64,000 bases of DNA, from positions 115,046-179,045 of the forward strand of contig CBDCVG010000035.1 of the NCBI GenBank assembly GCA_965222765.1, written 5' to 3'. Shown in pieces: positions 27,369-36,178 of the stretch. Position 1 is the stretch's first letter. The number at the start of each line of letters is the position of its first letter. This DNA is from Caldora sp965222765 (lineage in GTDB: Bacteria > Cyanobacteriota > Cyanobacteriia > Cyanobacteriales > Coleofasciculaceae). Both the position numbers and the translations under genes were made by a program. The notes under the pieces were generated by a model. That model was not told the origin of the DNA, did no database searches, and saw only the letters and a list, made by a program, of their open reading frames with translations.

Positions 27369-27545
27369 ATGGAACAACGGTTAACTCAATCGCAATTGAC
27401 ACAGATTGTGGCAGAAGTTGAGCGTTTGTCTCAACGTCAGCAAGAAGAACTCGATACAGAAGAAATTCGGGAGATCCTGCAAGAATTGAATTTGCAGCCA
27501 GAGTTACTCGAAGACGCCATAGTACTATCCATTAGGCAAAAGTAG
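27369..27545 (+). pseudogene. 5' fragment of a gene truncated by the IS4-like element
   Basis: An ATG with the segment EQRLTQSQLTQIVAEVERLSQRQQEELDTEEIREILQELNLQPELLEDAIV is intact for 52 codons. The frame then enters the inverted repeat of the IS4-like element at 27525 and stops after six IS-encoded residues. The N-terminus looks like a helical prefix common in cyanobacterial membrane proteins. The rest of the gene is not recognisable in the window; it may have been carried to the far side of the inversion and deleted. Confidence 0.75.
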
Positions 27546-27563
27546 CCGAAACAGTTATAGAGA

Positions 27564-28246
27564 CTACGATGTAGAAACAAGTTGTGAACCTTCAAGCAAA
27601 TGGTAGAAGGTCGAAAGCCCTCGCCAGAGGGTTTTCAAGCCAGGTTCGCCATCTCCACTACGAGCCAAAAATCCACCCAAGCGTGCAATCCAAATCAAAG
27701 CTTGATGAAGAGTAGGAGATTTTTTCGAGCGGTTTTTGGGTTGAAATTTACGTCGCAAGAGTTTCCATTCTTGCGGAGAGAAAACAACTTGGCAAGAAGC
27801 ATCTGGATTAAGTCGAGCTTGATAAGTCAACCACATTAGTCGCCAAGCAATAATATTATAAGTAGCCCTAATCAATAATTCACTATTGCCACAGCGCTTT
27901 TGGGCAAATACAGCACATTTCATCTTGGTGAGGTACACTCATGTAGGACAATATGCTTACCTCATAAGAGTTTTACTGTACCTCATATACCTGCAATCTG
28001 CTGTAACTCAAAGATATCAGCCTCACGATCTGCAACATGTATAAGCTTGACTTTTTCGGCTAGTCCTTCTTCAGCTCCTTTAACAGTCTTTAACCATCGA
28101 TAGCTTTCTTTTTCTTGAATCGGTTTTTTCTTGCGTTCTTTTTTCTTTCCACTCCTGTCCTTTCTTGTCCAACTCTGCTGATGTAGCAGTCCCAATGGTT
28201 CTCCAGTGCTATTTACTGCGATACAACTATGAACTTTGATTCCTTG
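27564..28246 (-). pseudogene. IS4-family transposase remnant interrupted by a MITE
   Basis: Minus-strand segments 28195-28010 (GLLHQQSWTRKD...ADREADIFEL) and 27909-27564 (FAQKRCGNSELLIRATYNIIAWRL...LVSTS) match the 52015-52926 transposase almost exactly. They are separated by a 93-bp insertion and lack the N-terminal half. Non-functional. Confidence 0.92.
27911..28003. mobile_element. 93-bp MITE with TA target duplication, inserted in the IS4 transposase
   Basis: Comparison with the intact copy at 52580 shows a 93-bp insertion flanked by TA on both sides (27909-27910, 28004-28005). Its ends are CAGCACATTTC and, reversed, CAGCAGATTGC. It also has inner GAGGTAC/GTACCTC arms. TA duplication is the hallmark of IS630/Tc1-mariner-type transposition. 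Confidence 0.85.
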
Positions 28247-28648
28247 TTAAGTTGATACTACAACTGGGAAAGATTGGGCGGCGCAGCGGAGGTTGAAGCG
28301 CTCCCCTACGGTGTCTCACCACCTTGTAGAGTACTCTTGCTGGGGAGTGCTTCAACCCGCCCAATCTAGCGCAGCGCTTCCCAGTGGCGATCGCTCTGAG
28401 CTGAATTTAGCGATTGCCTACGGCACCAGCGTAGCTGATCGCACTCTTGGGAGACCCCTGTTAATCTAATAATGGCTCTCACCACTCCCTTCCCAATCCT
28501 TAACTGAATCATCGTCTCTATCACTGTTTCGACTACTTTTGCCTAATGGATAGCACTTGTTATAAGCACTTACCAAGGAGCGTGAGCCTTTCCCAGGTCA
28601 GTATAATGGGCATATTCGGTCAGCCAAACGCCTCCTTGGAGGATACCT

Positions 28649-29518
28649 ATGACCCAGAGCCAAGAAACAATTATTTTACCTCCTCCTTTCCCAGACCATA
28701 CCCAACTTCCCGAGGAGGATGGCACATTTGTGAAAAATTTCCAGGAGCATCCCCAAAGCATTATTCTCACCGATTCCATCGGTCCTGTTTTAGAACAAGT
28801 GCATCCCGACGGACAATATGCTATTGGTCAAGACTGCGGCATCTATTGGCGAGAAACTGATCCACCGGAAGAGGGGGCAGAGGCTCCCGATTGGTTCTAC
28901 GTTCCCAACGTCCCACCAAATTTAGATGGCAAGATTCGACGTTCTTATGTAGTGTGGCGGGAATTTATGGCTCCATTAATTGCCCTGGAGTTTGCTAGTG
29001 GTAGTGGTAAAGAAGAACGAGATCAAACACCTTTATCACGAACCAACCTCGAAGTTGGAAAAAAGCCAGGGAAATTTTGGGTCTACGAGCAAATTGTGCG
29101 GATTCCTTACTATGGTATTTATGTAATCGGGACTGGCAAGCTGGAAGTTTACAACCTAGTCAATGGTTTTTATCGAGAGATGGCTGCCAACGAGCGAGGG
29201 CACTATCCCATTGAACGCTTGGGCATTGAGTTAGGATTGTGGCAAGGAAGCTATCAAAATCAAACCCAACTCTGGTTGAGGTGGTGGGATAAGGAAGGAA
29301 ATCTGTTGCTAACAGGGTGGGAAAGAACTGAACTGGAGTGTGCCCGTGCCGAACGAGAGCAGCAACGTGCTGAACAAGCTGAGTTCCGCGCTGAGAATGC
29401 AGAGCGATCGCGATGGGATGCGATTCCTCGGTTATTAGCAATGGGATTGAACACTGAGCAAGTTGCAGAAGCCCTTGGCTTGACGGTAGAAGAAGTGAGA
29501 AAAAATGCTTTAGATTGA
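28649..29518 (+). CDS. Uma2 family (DUF820) PD-(D/E)XK endonuclease-like protein
   Basis: A 289-aa protein. The Uma2 core is visible from residue 60: YAIGQDCGIYWRETDPPEEGAEAPDWFYVP (acidic Asp of the nuclease fold), then APLIALEFASGSGKEERD with the E-x-K-like site. A charged coiled coil follows (RAEREQQRAEQAEFRAENAERSR, 225-250) and a helix-turn-helix-like tail (GLNTEQVAEALGLTVEEVRKNA). Uma2 genes are highly amplified in cyanobacteria and often travel with mobile DNA. The true substrate is unknown. It lies just outside the right end of IS copy 1. Confidence 0.9.
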   Translation: MTQSQETIILPPPFPDHTQLPEEDGTFVKNFQEHPQSIILTDSIGPVLEQVHPDGQYAIGQDCGIYWRETDPPEEGAEAPDWFYVPNVPPNLDGKIRRSYVVWREFMAPLIALEFASGSGKEERDQTPLSRTNLEVGKKPGKFWVYEQIVRIPYYGIYVIGTGKLEVYNLVNGFYREMAANERGHYPIERLGIELGLWQGSYQNQTQLWLRWWDKEGNLLLTGWERTELECARAEREQQRAEQAEFRAENAERSRWDAIPRLLAMGLNTEQVAEALGLTVEEVRKNALD

Positions 29519-29547
29519 GTATTTTGCAAGTAAGTTCCTAAAAAAAA

Positions 29548-30408
29548 CTATAACCAGCCACCTGAAGCTATCCAAACAAGTTTTTTCACAGGAATTCTGC
29601 TATGAATACTTACTCTTGGTATGCGGTAATTATTTTTAGACCACCAACCTAATTTTAGAGGTAAATTATTATATAAATATCCTGATAAATAGTATTTAGC
29701 TACATACTTTTCAACCTGATCATTTACTTCTCCAAAAGGATAAGCTATATGAGAAGCCACAGTTTTATTGGAGTCTAAATCCTGAGTACATTCTTTGAGA
29801 ATTTGCTGAGAATTTAATAATTCTTTCTCTAAATCCTTAACCTTTAGAGTTGTTAAATCTTTGTGATTGGCTCCATGAGATTGCAGGTCATAAAAACCCT
29901 TTTCTAAGCCTGCTCTTAAATCTTCACAACTAGCATGATCCAGTTCTACCCCATTAATTCCGAGAAAAGAGGGATTGAGAAACCAAACAATCTTTATTTT
30001 TTTGCCATACTTTTCTTCAATGCTTTCTGCCAAAGACATTAAATTGACATGAGCAGATTTATATCCATCATCAACAGTTAGCATAACTTTTTTTTGACCC
30101 TGATGTTCATCAGGAATCTTTTTGTTATTGACACTTAAAAAATAATCATAAAGTTCTTGAGATGAAAGAAACCAATAATTGTCAAGTACTAAAGAGTCTA
30201 TGAATTTTTCTAAATCCTGTTTAGTGTAGTCTCCATCAGATTCAGTACGCTTGGGAGGAAGTTCATTAGGATTATCTAGATTAATAATATCGTGGAAGCC
30301 AAAAATAGCAATTTCATCTGTTATTGTCTCAAACATCACTCTAGTTAGAACTAACCCCAGGATTAAAGCAAGTAAAAAGCTAGTGAGGCGTTTTTTTCGC
30401 ATAATCAT
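29548..30408 (-). CDS. Membrane-anchored polysaccharide deacetylase (NodB-like, CE4)
   Basis: A 286-aa protein. Residues 5-25 are an uncleaved-looking hydrophobic signal anchor (TSFLLALILGLVLTRVMF). The NodB domain has VMLTVDDGYKSAHVNL (TxDDGy, metal-binding Asp, about 108-123), LQSHGANHKDL (H-x3-H metal site, near 171) and AYPFGE near 220. It would act outside the cytoplasmic membrane, removing acetyl groups from exopolysaccharide or peptidoglycan-type glycan. The last residues ESGGWL-like are unremarkable. It is divergent or convergent with its neighbours and not in an operon. Confidence 0.88.
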   Translation of the reverse strand: MIMRKKRLTSFLLALILGLVLTRVMFETITDEIAIFGFHDIINLDNPNELPPKRTESDGDYTKQDLEKFIDSLVLDNYWFLSSQELYDYFLSVNNKKIPDEHQGQKKVMLTVDDGYKSAHVNLMSLAESIEEKYGKKIKIVWFLNPSFLGINGVELDHASCEDLRAGLEKGFYDLQSHGANHKDLTTLKVKDLEKELLNSQQILKECTQDLDSNKTVASHIAYPFGEVNDQVEKYVAKYYLSGYLYNNLPLKLGWWSKNNYRIPRVSIHSRIPVKKLVWIASGGWL

Positions 30409-30477
30409 CGCACACTCAAAGTACTCCAGCCATTTCTCAATTCACAAATTTACCATTGAAACTTGACCAATGACAAA

Positions 30478-30530
30478 ACCGCAGGTAGCTATCCCTCTCA
30501 TCCCGATAAGGAATAGGCTTCCCACCGCTT
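30478..30530. repeat. Inverted, diverged copy of the GCGGCGGGAAGCCCAT hairpin
   Basis: The reverse complement reads GCGGTGGGAAGCCTATTCC...GGGATAGCTACCTGCGG, a mutated version of the stem at 2832-2885. It sits in the 196-bp gap between two minus-strand genes. Confidence 0.6.
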
Positions 30531-30604
30531 TTGCTGATTATCGGGACTTAAACTAAGTTTAAAACCCACTTTTTCTTACTTGGAGTAAGACTTCTATTGT
30601 TCAA

Positions 30605-31450
30605 TTAGTCTTGAGCCGAGAGACTTTCAACAAACTGCAAACGTTGGGTAATCATTGTAATTCCATCTCCCCGAATCAAGATTGCTGAAATCCAACGTTG
30701 ATTTTCTTCAGGAGTTGCTTTGCCTATCTTAAAAATTCCACCAGCTGGTAGTAACTCCAGCTCAAAATCAGCAGGATTAGTATAGCGTTCTATGTTAACT
30801 GGCTCTTCCATTGCGGCTCCGAGTAGTAGTTGATTCCCCAATGGTTCTTGAACGATAGCATCAAAGTTATATGGCTGACCAATACGCACCTGTTCTGGTA
30901 AATTTACATCCACAGTAGGAGGATTTGCTCCAGAAGTTAACTTAGTCCGTTCTGCCAAAATTTCCTGCTCTACAATTTTTTGGTTTTCAAAGTGCTGGCG
31001 CGATCGCAAAATGGACTCAAGTTGCATCTCTCCAGCATCAGTTTGATTTCCAGTAATGTAGGTAACAGTTTCAGCGACAATGCCATCATCGTCCCTTTCC
31101 CAATTCTGAAGTTCTGTGCGGTAATTTAACTGAGGGTAGCGTTCCCAAAATTTAGTCAGAGCTTCCTCCATGGATGTATGAGTTAAGCCATCAGAGTTAC
31201 GGAAATCAGCATCGTAGAACTCCATGACTTCCTCGATATTGCGGCTGTTAGCTGCTGCGTCGATTTGTGTTAAAGCATCTTTGAGTTCAGCCGGAGCAGT
31301 GTCGGGACTTTCGGCTTGAGCTTTCAGACTCCATCCTGCTGTTAAACCTACAGCTAAGAATAAAAATATTGACCAATTCAGGGAACTAGACTTAACTTTG
31401 GCTCCAAGAGTCTCTGAGAACCTTTGTAGTGAACTTACCGGATTGCGCAT
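30605..31450 (-). CDS. Exported NTF2/SnoaL-like domain protein
   Basis: A 281-aa protein. Residues 27-46 form a signal segment (IFLFLAVGLTAGWSLKAQA) with an Ala-x-Ala type cleavage site. Residues 50-165 fit the NTF2/SnoaL fold: LKDALTQIDAAANSRNIEEVMEFYDADFRNSDGL, FWERYPQLNYRTELQNWE, and IVAETVTYITG. The C-terminal 110 residues are beta-rich (VRIGQPYNFDAIVQEPL). It is likely periplasmic or thylakoid-luminal. A ligand-binding role is possible, but no catalytic residues are recognisable. It is divergent from murG, sharing a 119-bp promoter region. Confidence 0.75.
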   Translation of the reverse strand: MRNPVSSLQRFSETLGAKVKSSSLNWSIFLFLAVGLTAGWSLKAQAESPDTAPAELKDALTQIDAAANSRNIEEVMEFYDADFRNSDGLTHTSMEEALTKFWERYPQLNYRTELQNWERDDDGIVAETVTYITGNQTDAGEMQLESILRSRQHFENQKIVEQEILAERTKLTSGANPPTVDVNLPEQVRIGQPYNFDAIVQEPLGNQLLLGAAMEEPVNIERYTNPADFELELLPAGGIFKIGKATPEENQRWISAILIRGDGITMITQRLQFVESLSAQD

Positions 31451-31569
31451 TGCTCCTCAGGAAGAGTTGATAATAGTTTTATTTCTTGAACTTTAAATGG
31501 TATGCTCAGAAATTTACAACTGATTTTGATCATAGCTGAGTAAAGCCGCTTGTAGGAGAAAAACCAACC

Positions 31570-32651
31570 TTGCCTGATGCACCAATTCGATTGCTGATTG
31601 CCGCTAGTGGTACTGGGGGACATCTCTTCCCTGCGATCGCTGTTGCCCAACAGTTACCAGATTACAAAATTGAGTGGCTAGGTGTCCCTGACCGTCTAGA
31701 ACAAGAGTTAGTGCCAACTCAGTATCTGCTCCACACTATTGCTATAGAAGGCTTTCAACAACGCTTTGGTCTTGGTACATTGCGTATAATCGGACGCCTA
31801 GCTAATTCCCTTCATGAGGTGCGGCAATTGCTCAAAAACGGCAAATTTGATGGTGTCTTCACTACTGGCGGTTATATCGCAGGACCAGCAATCATAGCAG
31901 CTCGCTTGCTGGGTTTACCAGTAATACTTCATGAATCCAATGCTCTCCCAGGGAAAGTGACTCGCTGGTTTGGACCTTGGTGTAGTAATCCAGAGGACAG
32001 AAAGTTGCCTTGGGATTTGAATCGGCATCCCAGTATATACCTAGGGGACAAAAAGTTTGTGTAGGAACACCAGTTCGCTCTAGTTTCTTAGAAAGTAAGC
32101 CTCTGGAACTACCAATTCCTGAAGATGTTCCTTTAATTGTAGTTGTTGGGGGTTCCCAAGGCGCGATCGCAGTTAATCAATTAGTGCGCCAATGTGCTCC
32201 TGTCTGGTTTGATACAGGTGCTTGGATAGTACATTTGACTGGAGACAAAGACCCTGATAGCGAAAGTCTCCAGCACCCTCAATATATCCAAATGCCTTTT
32301 TATCACAACATGGCAGCACTACTTCAGCGAGCAAACCTAGCAATCAGCCGTGCTGGTGCGGGTACTTTGACTGAACTTGCTACCACCCAGACTCCTGCTA
32401 TTTTAATTCCTTATCCCTACGCTGCTGAAGATCACCAAGCCTTCAATGCTGCAAGTTTTGCTGAGGCTGGTGCTGCTCTGGTATTTCGTCAATCAGAACT
32501 GACGCCTGAACTGTTGACAAGTAAGGTAGTGCACTTACTTAAATCACCTCAAATCCTGGAACAAATGAGCCAAAAAGCAGCTTCTCTAGCAGTGACAGAT
32601 AGTGCAGAACGTTTAGCTACCCTAGTGCGTCAGCTGATTGACAATCACTAG
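31570..32651 (+). pseudogene. murG: MurG UDP-GlcNAc:lipid I glycosyltransferase, frame disrupted
   Basis: Frames 31570-32064 and 32010-32651 are the two halves of one MurG (GT28). The first half has the lipid/UDP loop AASGTGGHLFPAIAVAQ and LHESNALPGKVTRW. The second has ALGFESASQYIP, VVVGGSQGAIAVNQL, SRAGAGTLTEL and the YPYAAEDHQAFNA donor site. Between TGTAGT (31981-31986) and GTTGCC (32004) lies AATCCAGAGGACAGAAA, about 14 nt longer than expected from family alignments, which breaks the frame. MurG is essential for peptidoglycan, so another copy must exist, the strain is impaired, or the assembly is wrong here. The start is a TTG. Confidence 0.88.
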
Positions 32652-32773
32652 TTATAATAAATCTTGCTGGCTTCCTCTCAACGAAAATCGGCTGGAATTC
32701 CCATCCCTTTTATATATATACAGGATTAACAGCCTATCTTCATGAAATCGAGCAACGATTGGCTCCAATTATT

Positions 32774-32792
32774 TAGGGCTTGCTGCATAAGT
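32774..32792. repeat. Single MITE end TAGGGCTTGCTGCATAAGT
   Basis: Identical to the right end of the 19766-19943 MITE. It lies in the 186-bp gap between murG and the cyclase gene and is followed by ACTCAATACAGC, also seen near 40598. Confidence 0.65.
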
Positions 32793-32837
32793 AATGATGG
32801 CGGAAAACTCAATACAGCGGTTTTCATCTAGTCTAAA

Positions 32838-34379
32838 CTAGAGAACTATGGCAAAGGTTTCAATGGCTTCCGATTTTCCCTTGAGCTGTAAAGAACCCAC
32901 TGCTTGACACTGAATCTGCTGTTGAACTGCCCTGAAAGTTGTCGAACCAATCAAAATTTGACCTGGTTTAGCCTGACTTTCTAAACGAGCCGCCACATTT
33001 ACTACATCACCTAACACTGTATAATCCATACGGCGATCGCTACCAATACAACCCGCCATAACTTCACCAGTATTAATACCAATTCCCACCTGAATCGGAT
33101 CAGTAGAATTACTAAGCTGATTCATCTGAGCCACTTTGTGCTGAATATCAATAGCACATTGAACTGCTCGTAGCTCTTGATCAGTTTGATTGATGGGCGC
33201 ACCAAAGACTACCATAATTGCATCCCCAATAAATTTATCAATGGTGCCTTCTTGTTGAAAAATCAAATCGATAATTTCGCGAAAATACTCATTAACTTCC
33301 AGAAATAAATCCTTGGGAGAAAAGCGTTCCGAGCGAGTTGTGAAGTTGCGAATATCACAGAATAAACAGGTGACGTACCGCTTTTCTCCTTCGACAATCT
33401 TCTCAAAATCTTCACGGGAGACAATTCGTTCTACCACCTGTTGTGTAACAAAGCGACTAAACATACCCTGAATTTGAGCAGAGCGGAAACTTTCCTGCTC
33501 CCAAAGATGTTGTAATCGGAGCAAGGGGTTTTGAAATACCTTCCGCTTGAATGTTCCAATACCAACTAATCCGGATTCCACTAAGTTACGGACACAGTCG
33601 TTCATTGAAAAGTATTTAGCAGCAGGGGGTCGATGTAAAGTTGTATGTTCCAAATACTCTGTTAAAAGGGGGCGAACTTGATCATCAATCCATAACACCT
33701 CGTAGGCTGCACATCGTCCTTTAGTACCGCTATCGTCACACCGTTGACAGCCAACTTCTCGATGTAGTTTCTTTGGCTGTTGAGCATCTGGATAAATTAG
33801 ACGAGTTTCTTCCAGATTAGCAGTAAAAGTCTGTGCACAATTGCTACATAGGCAAGGTAGTAAGAGCTGCGATACTATACCCTTGAGGTTGCTTAAGATA
33901 TCTTGGTTAGTCCATCCTGTTCCTTGGAGGTTGTAGGTAATATCAATCCCTACTAAGGGTGTATCAATGCAGGTGAAAACCCAGTAACCTCGTTTTAAAG
34001 CAGCCAGCACTGCTGAATCATTGTCACCAGTCAATAGATCAACAATAATTGCTGAGGATAAGGGTACTTGATTGAGCTTTTCACTCCAGGCTTCCTCCAA
34101 AGATTGATGATTGTCAGAAACATCAACTACTTGAAAGTTCCAATCATCGGGTAGTTCAATTTTGCTGGAAAATTTCTTATCATCTGTGACAAAGACTATT
34201 GGTCGTCCTAACTCTGCTGCTTCTTTTGCGATCGCTATCAATGTTGTCGTCTTCCCTGTACCCGGTTGTCCGGTTACAGCAAACAGTCCAGGAGAATCCT
34301 TAAGGATATTCTGAATAAGTGTTAGAGCGAAGGAAAAGCCTGTTAACTGTTTAAGCCGACCAGGTCGATGAGGACTCAT
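32838..34379 (-). CDS. T2SE/PilB-like ATPase domain fused to class III adenylate/guanylate cyclase
   Basis: A 513-aa protein. Residues 1-270 resemble the C-terminal part of GspE/PilB ATPases: P-loop VTGQPGTGKTTT (about 36-47), a four-Cys zinc module (CLCSNC near 180, then CQRCDDSGTKGRCAAYEVL near 215). A linker is followed by a class III cyclase (about 330-513): CLFCDIRNFTTRSE with the first metal Asp, IDKFIGDAIMVVFG with Lys and second Asp, YTVLGDVVNVAARLE with the transition-state Asn/Arg. It should make cAMP (Thr rather than Asp at the purine site fits adenylate cyclase). The domain pairing suggests coupling of a pilus-motor-type ATPase sensor to cAMP, which in cyanobacteria controls motility; that part is inference. 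Confidence 0.88.
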   Translation of the reverse strand: MSPHRPGRLKQLTGFSFALTLIQNILKDSPGLFAVTGQPGTGKTTTLIAIAKEAAELGRPIVFVTDDKKFSSKIELPDDWNFQVVDVSDNHQSLEEAWSEKLNQVPLSSAIIVDLLTGDNDSAVLAALKRGYWVFTCIDTPLVGIDITYNLQGTGWTNQDILSNLKGIVSQLLLPCLCSNCAQTFTANLEETRLIYPDAQQPKKLHREVGCQRCDDSGTKGRCAAYEVLWIDDQVRPLLTEYLEHTTLHRPPAAKYFSMNDCVRNLVESGLVGIGTFKRKVFQNPLLRLQHLWEQESFRSAQIQGMFSRFVTQQVVERIVSREDFEKIVEGEKRYVTCLFCDIRNFTTRSERFSPKDLFLEVNEYFREIIDLIFQQEGTIDKFIGDAIMVVFGAPINQTDQELRAVQCAIDIQHKVAQMNQLSNSTDPIQVGIGINTGEVMAGCIGSDRRMDYTVLGDVVNVAARLESQAKPGQILIGSTTFRAVQQQIQCQAVGSLQLKGKSEAIETFAIVL

Positions 34380-34838
34380 GTTATTTTTTTAAAATTAATA
34401 CCAGTTTCTTAATTGCTTGCTTCACATAAAGCATCCAAAATGAGTAATAACATTTATTAATACCAGTTTTTTTAAGCAAGCTTCTATAATCAACGATTTC
34501 TAAAGATGTTATTTAATTGTATTTCTTAGTAATACTTAAATCAGGGCAAGTAAAAGGAAAAAAATTGCAAACTTCAAAAGATTATCCTTGCTTGCAGAAA
34601 AATCCTTTGGCATGTCAATGGTCTCAACAAACCATTGAGGAAGAGCCAGAAGCTAAATATTACTTCAAGTTTCTTAATAAAAGTTATCCTTTGGCATATC
34701 CTCTTGCCATAGTCTATCCCAGAGACAAATGACCAATGACTAATAACCCGAACAGTAATAAAACTTAAAACTTGGATTGAGCAGATAGACCTAATCCAGT
34801 AGTACGCTGTAAAACTAGAGCGCAAGGGAAAAACTCTT
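34380..34838. other. Non-coding region upstream of psaE
   Basis: 459 bp without a supported gene. A direct pair of TTAATACCAGTTT-TT motifs occurs at 34396-34413 and 34457-34471. The stretch before psaE is A-rich and probably contains its promoter. A 71-codon frame (34517-34732, TTG start) has no protein-like features I trust. Confidence 0.5.
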
Positions 34839-35072
34839 ATGGTTCAACGTGGTTCAAAAGTTCGGATTCTTAGAAAAGAATCTTACTGGTATCAGGATGT
34901 CGGCACAGTCGCATCTATCGACAAGAGCGGCATCAAATACCCAGTGATTGTTCGCTTCGATCGCAACAATTACACTGGTTATAGTGGTGGTGCTGGTGCC
35001 TATGGCGTTAACACCAATAACTTTAGTACGGATGAAGTCGTGGAGGTTGAACCTCCCAAGAAGAAAAAGTAA
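34839..35072 (+). CDS. psaE: Photosystem I reaction centre subunit IV (PsaE)
   Basis: A 77-aa SH3-like stromal subunit, full length. VQRGSKVRILRKESYWYQDVGTVAS, YPVIVRFDRNNYTGYSGG and the NTNNFSTDEVVEV strand are the conserved core; a Lys-rich tail ends it. It sits on the cytoplasmic face of PSI with PsaC/PsaD and helps ferredoxin/flavodoxin docking and cyclic electron flow. mutM follows 36 bp downstream, an arrangement often kept in cyanobacteria. Confidence 0.98.
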   Translation: MVQRGSKVRILRKESYWYQDVGTVASIDKSGIKYPVIVRFDRNNYTGYSGGAGAYGVNTNNFSTDEVVEVEPPKKKK

Positions 35073-35108
35073 GTAAACCAGTACCAAAAGTTAAGGAATA
35101 ACGTTTTC

Positions 35109-35957
35109 GTGCCAGAATTGCCTGAAGTTGAAACAGTTCGCCTGGGTCTAAATCAGGTAACTTTGGCGCAGCCGATTAGGGGTGGGGATGTGTTGCTCTC
35201 TCGCAGCATCGCTCACCCCTGTAACGTGGATGAGTTTTTGGAGGGGATCAAGAAAGTTACCATTACCGATTGGCAGCGGCGCGGCAAATACTTACTGGCT
35301 AAGCTTGCCAAGTCAGAGGATGGTGATGCTGGTTGGTTAGGTGTACACCTGCGAATGACCGGTCAGCTACTGTGGGTAAATCAAGAGGAACCATTACAAA
35401 AGCATACGCGAGTGCGATTGTTCTTCCCTGATAACAGAGAATTACGCTTTGTTGACATCAGGACTTTTGGTAAGATGTGGTGGGTAACGCCATCACAAAC
35501 ACCAGAAAGTATCATTACTGGTCTTCAGAAGCTTGGACCAGAACCCTTCTCTAATGAATTTTCGGTTGAATATCTGGTTAGAAAGCTGCATCGTCGCCAG
35601 CGGTTAATTAAAGCAACATTGCTGGATCAATCCCTAGTGGCAGGGTTGGGTAATATCTATGCAGATGAAGTCTTATTTTTGAGTGGTATTCGTCCAGAAA
35701 CTCTTTGTAAGGCTTTGAATAGAGAACAGATTGAAGAACTACACAGAGCAATCATCAAAGTTTTACAAACGGCTATTGAGTCTGGTGGCACGACTTTTAG
35801 TAATTTTCTCAATGTGCTGGGGGTAAATGGCAATTATAAAGGCATTGCCTGGGTATATGGTCGCACAGGAGAGCCTTGCCGTGTCTGTAGTACTCCCATT
35901 AAGCGCCTCAAGTTGGGGGGACGTTCCTCTCATTTTTGCCCCAATTGTCAGCAGTAA
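35109..35957 (+). CDS. mutM: Formamidopyrimidine-DNA glycosylase MutM/Fpg
   Basis: A 282-aa base-excision repair enzyme that removes 8-oxoguanine and other oxidised purines. It starts with GTG-PELPEVETV, giving the catalytic Pro after Met removal and the Glu. Lys in RRGKYLL (about 57), the GLGNIYADE helix-two-turn-helix region (about 178) and a C-terminal zinc finger (CRVCSTP...CPNC) are all present. It follows psaE by 36 bp and is likely co-transcribed with it; protection against photosynthetic oxidation is a sensible context. Confidence 0.97.
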   Translation: MPELPEVETVRLGLNQVTLAQPIRGGDVLLSRSIAHPCNVDEFLEGIKKVTITDWQRRGKYLLAKLAKSEDGDAGWLGVHLRMTGQLLWVNQEEPLQKHTRVRLFFPDNRELRFVDIRTFGKMWWVTPSQTPESIITGLQKLGPEPFSNEFSVEYLVRKLHRRQRLIKATLLDQSLVAGLGNIYADEVLFLSGIRPETLCKALNREQIEELHRAIIKVLQTAIESGGTTFSNFLNVLGVNGNYKGIAWVYGRTGEPCRVCSTPIKRLKLGGRSSHFCPNCQQ

Positions 35958-36178
35958 AGGTAAGCTCTTCATGATCAACTAAGACTGAAATCACTCAAAA
36001 ATAGTGCTAAACTCACTAGCTTTCTTGATTGTTATCAATGTGCATTTCTGAAAAATCCCTGAAACTATAAATAGTTAAATACACCCCTGATAGACGCCCT
36101 CCGCCCCAAGCTGAGGGTTTTTGCTTGAAAATTAGCACGAATGCACCCTGCCTGCTTTTTAAGTCTCTTGTCACCCCG

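Larger units (their letters stand above)
27525..28553 (-). mobile_element. Defective IS4 (Tn5-like) element, copy 1
   Basis: Bounded by inverted repeats starting CTATCCATTAGGCAAAAGTAG (left 27525, right end 28553), imperfect over about 43 bp. It contains the 3' part of the transposase on the minus strand, a 93-bp MITE insertion (27911-28003) and a GC-rich hairpin region (28247-28470). Relative to copy 2 (51671-52965) it lacks about 445 bp of transposase 5' sequence, joined at an AACAAG microhomology. The left flank and right flank are not direct repeats of each other, consistent with recombination. Confidence 0.9.

Noticed and set aside
28546..28860. 104-aa plus-strand frame at the start of the Uma2 gene
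   Set aside because: Overlaps the well-supported Uma2 frame and begins inside the IS end.
34517..34732. 71-aa frame upstream of psaE
   Set aside because: TTG start, no ribosome site, and composition not convincingly protein-like.
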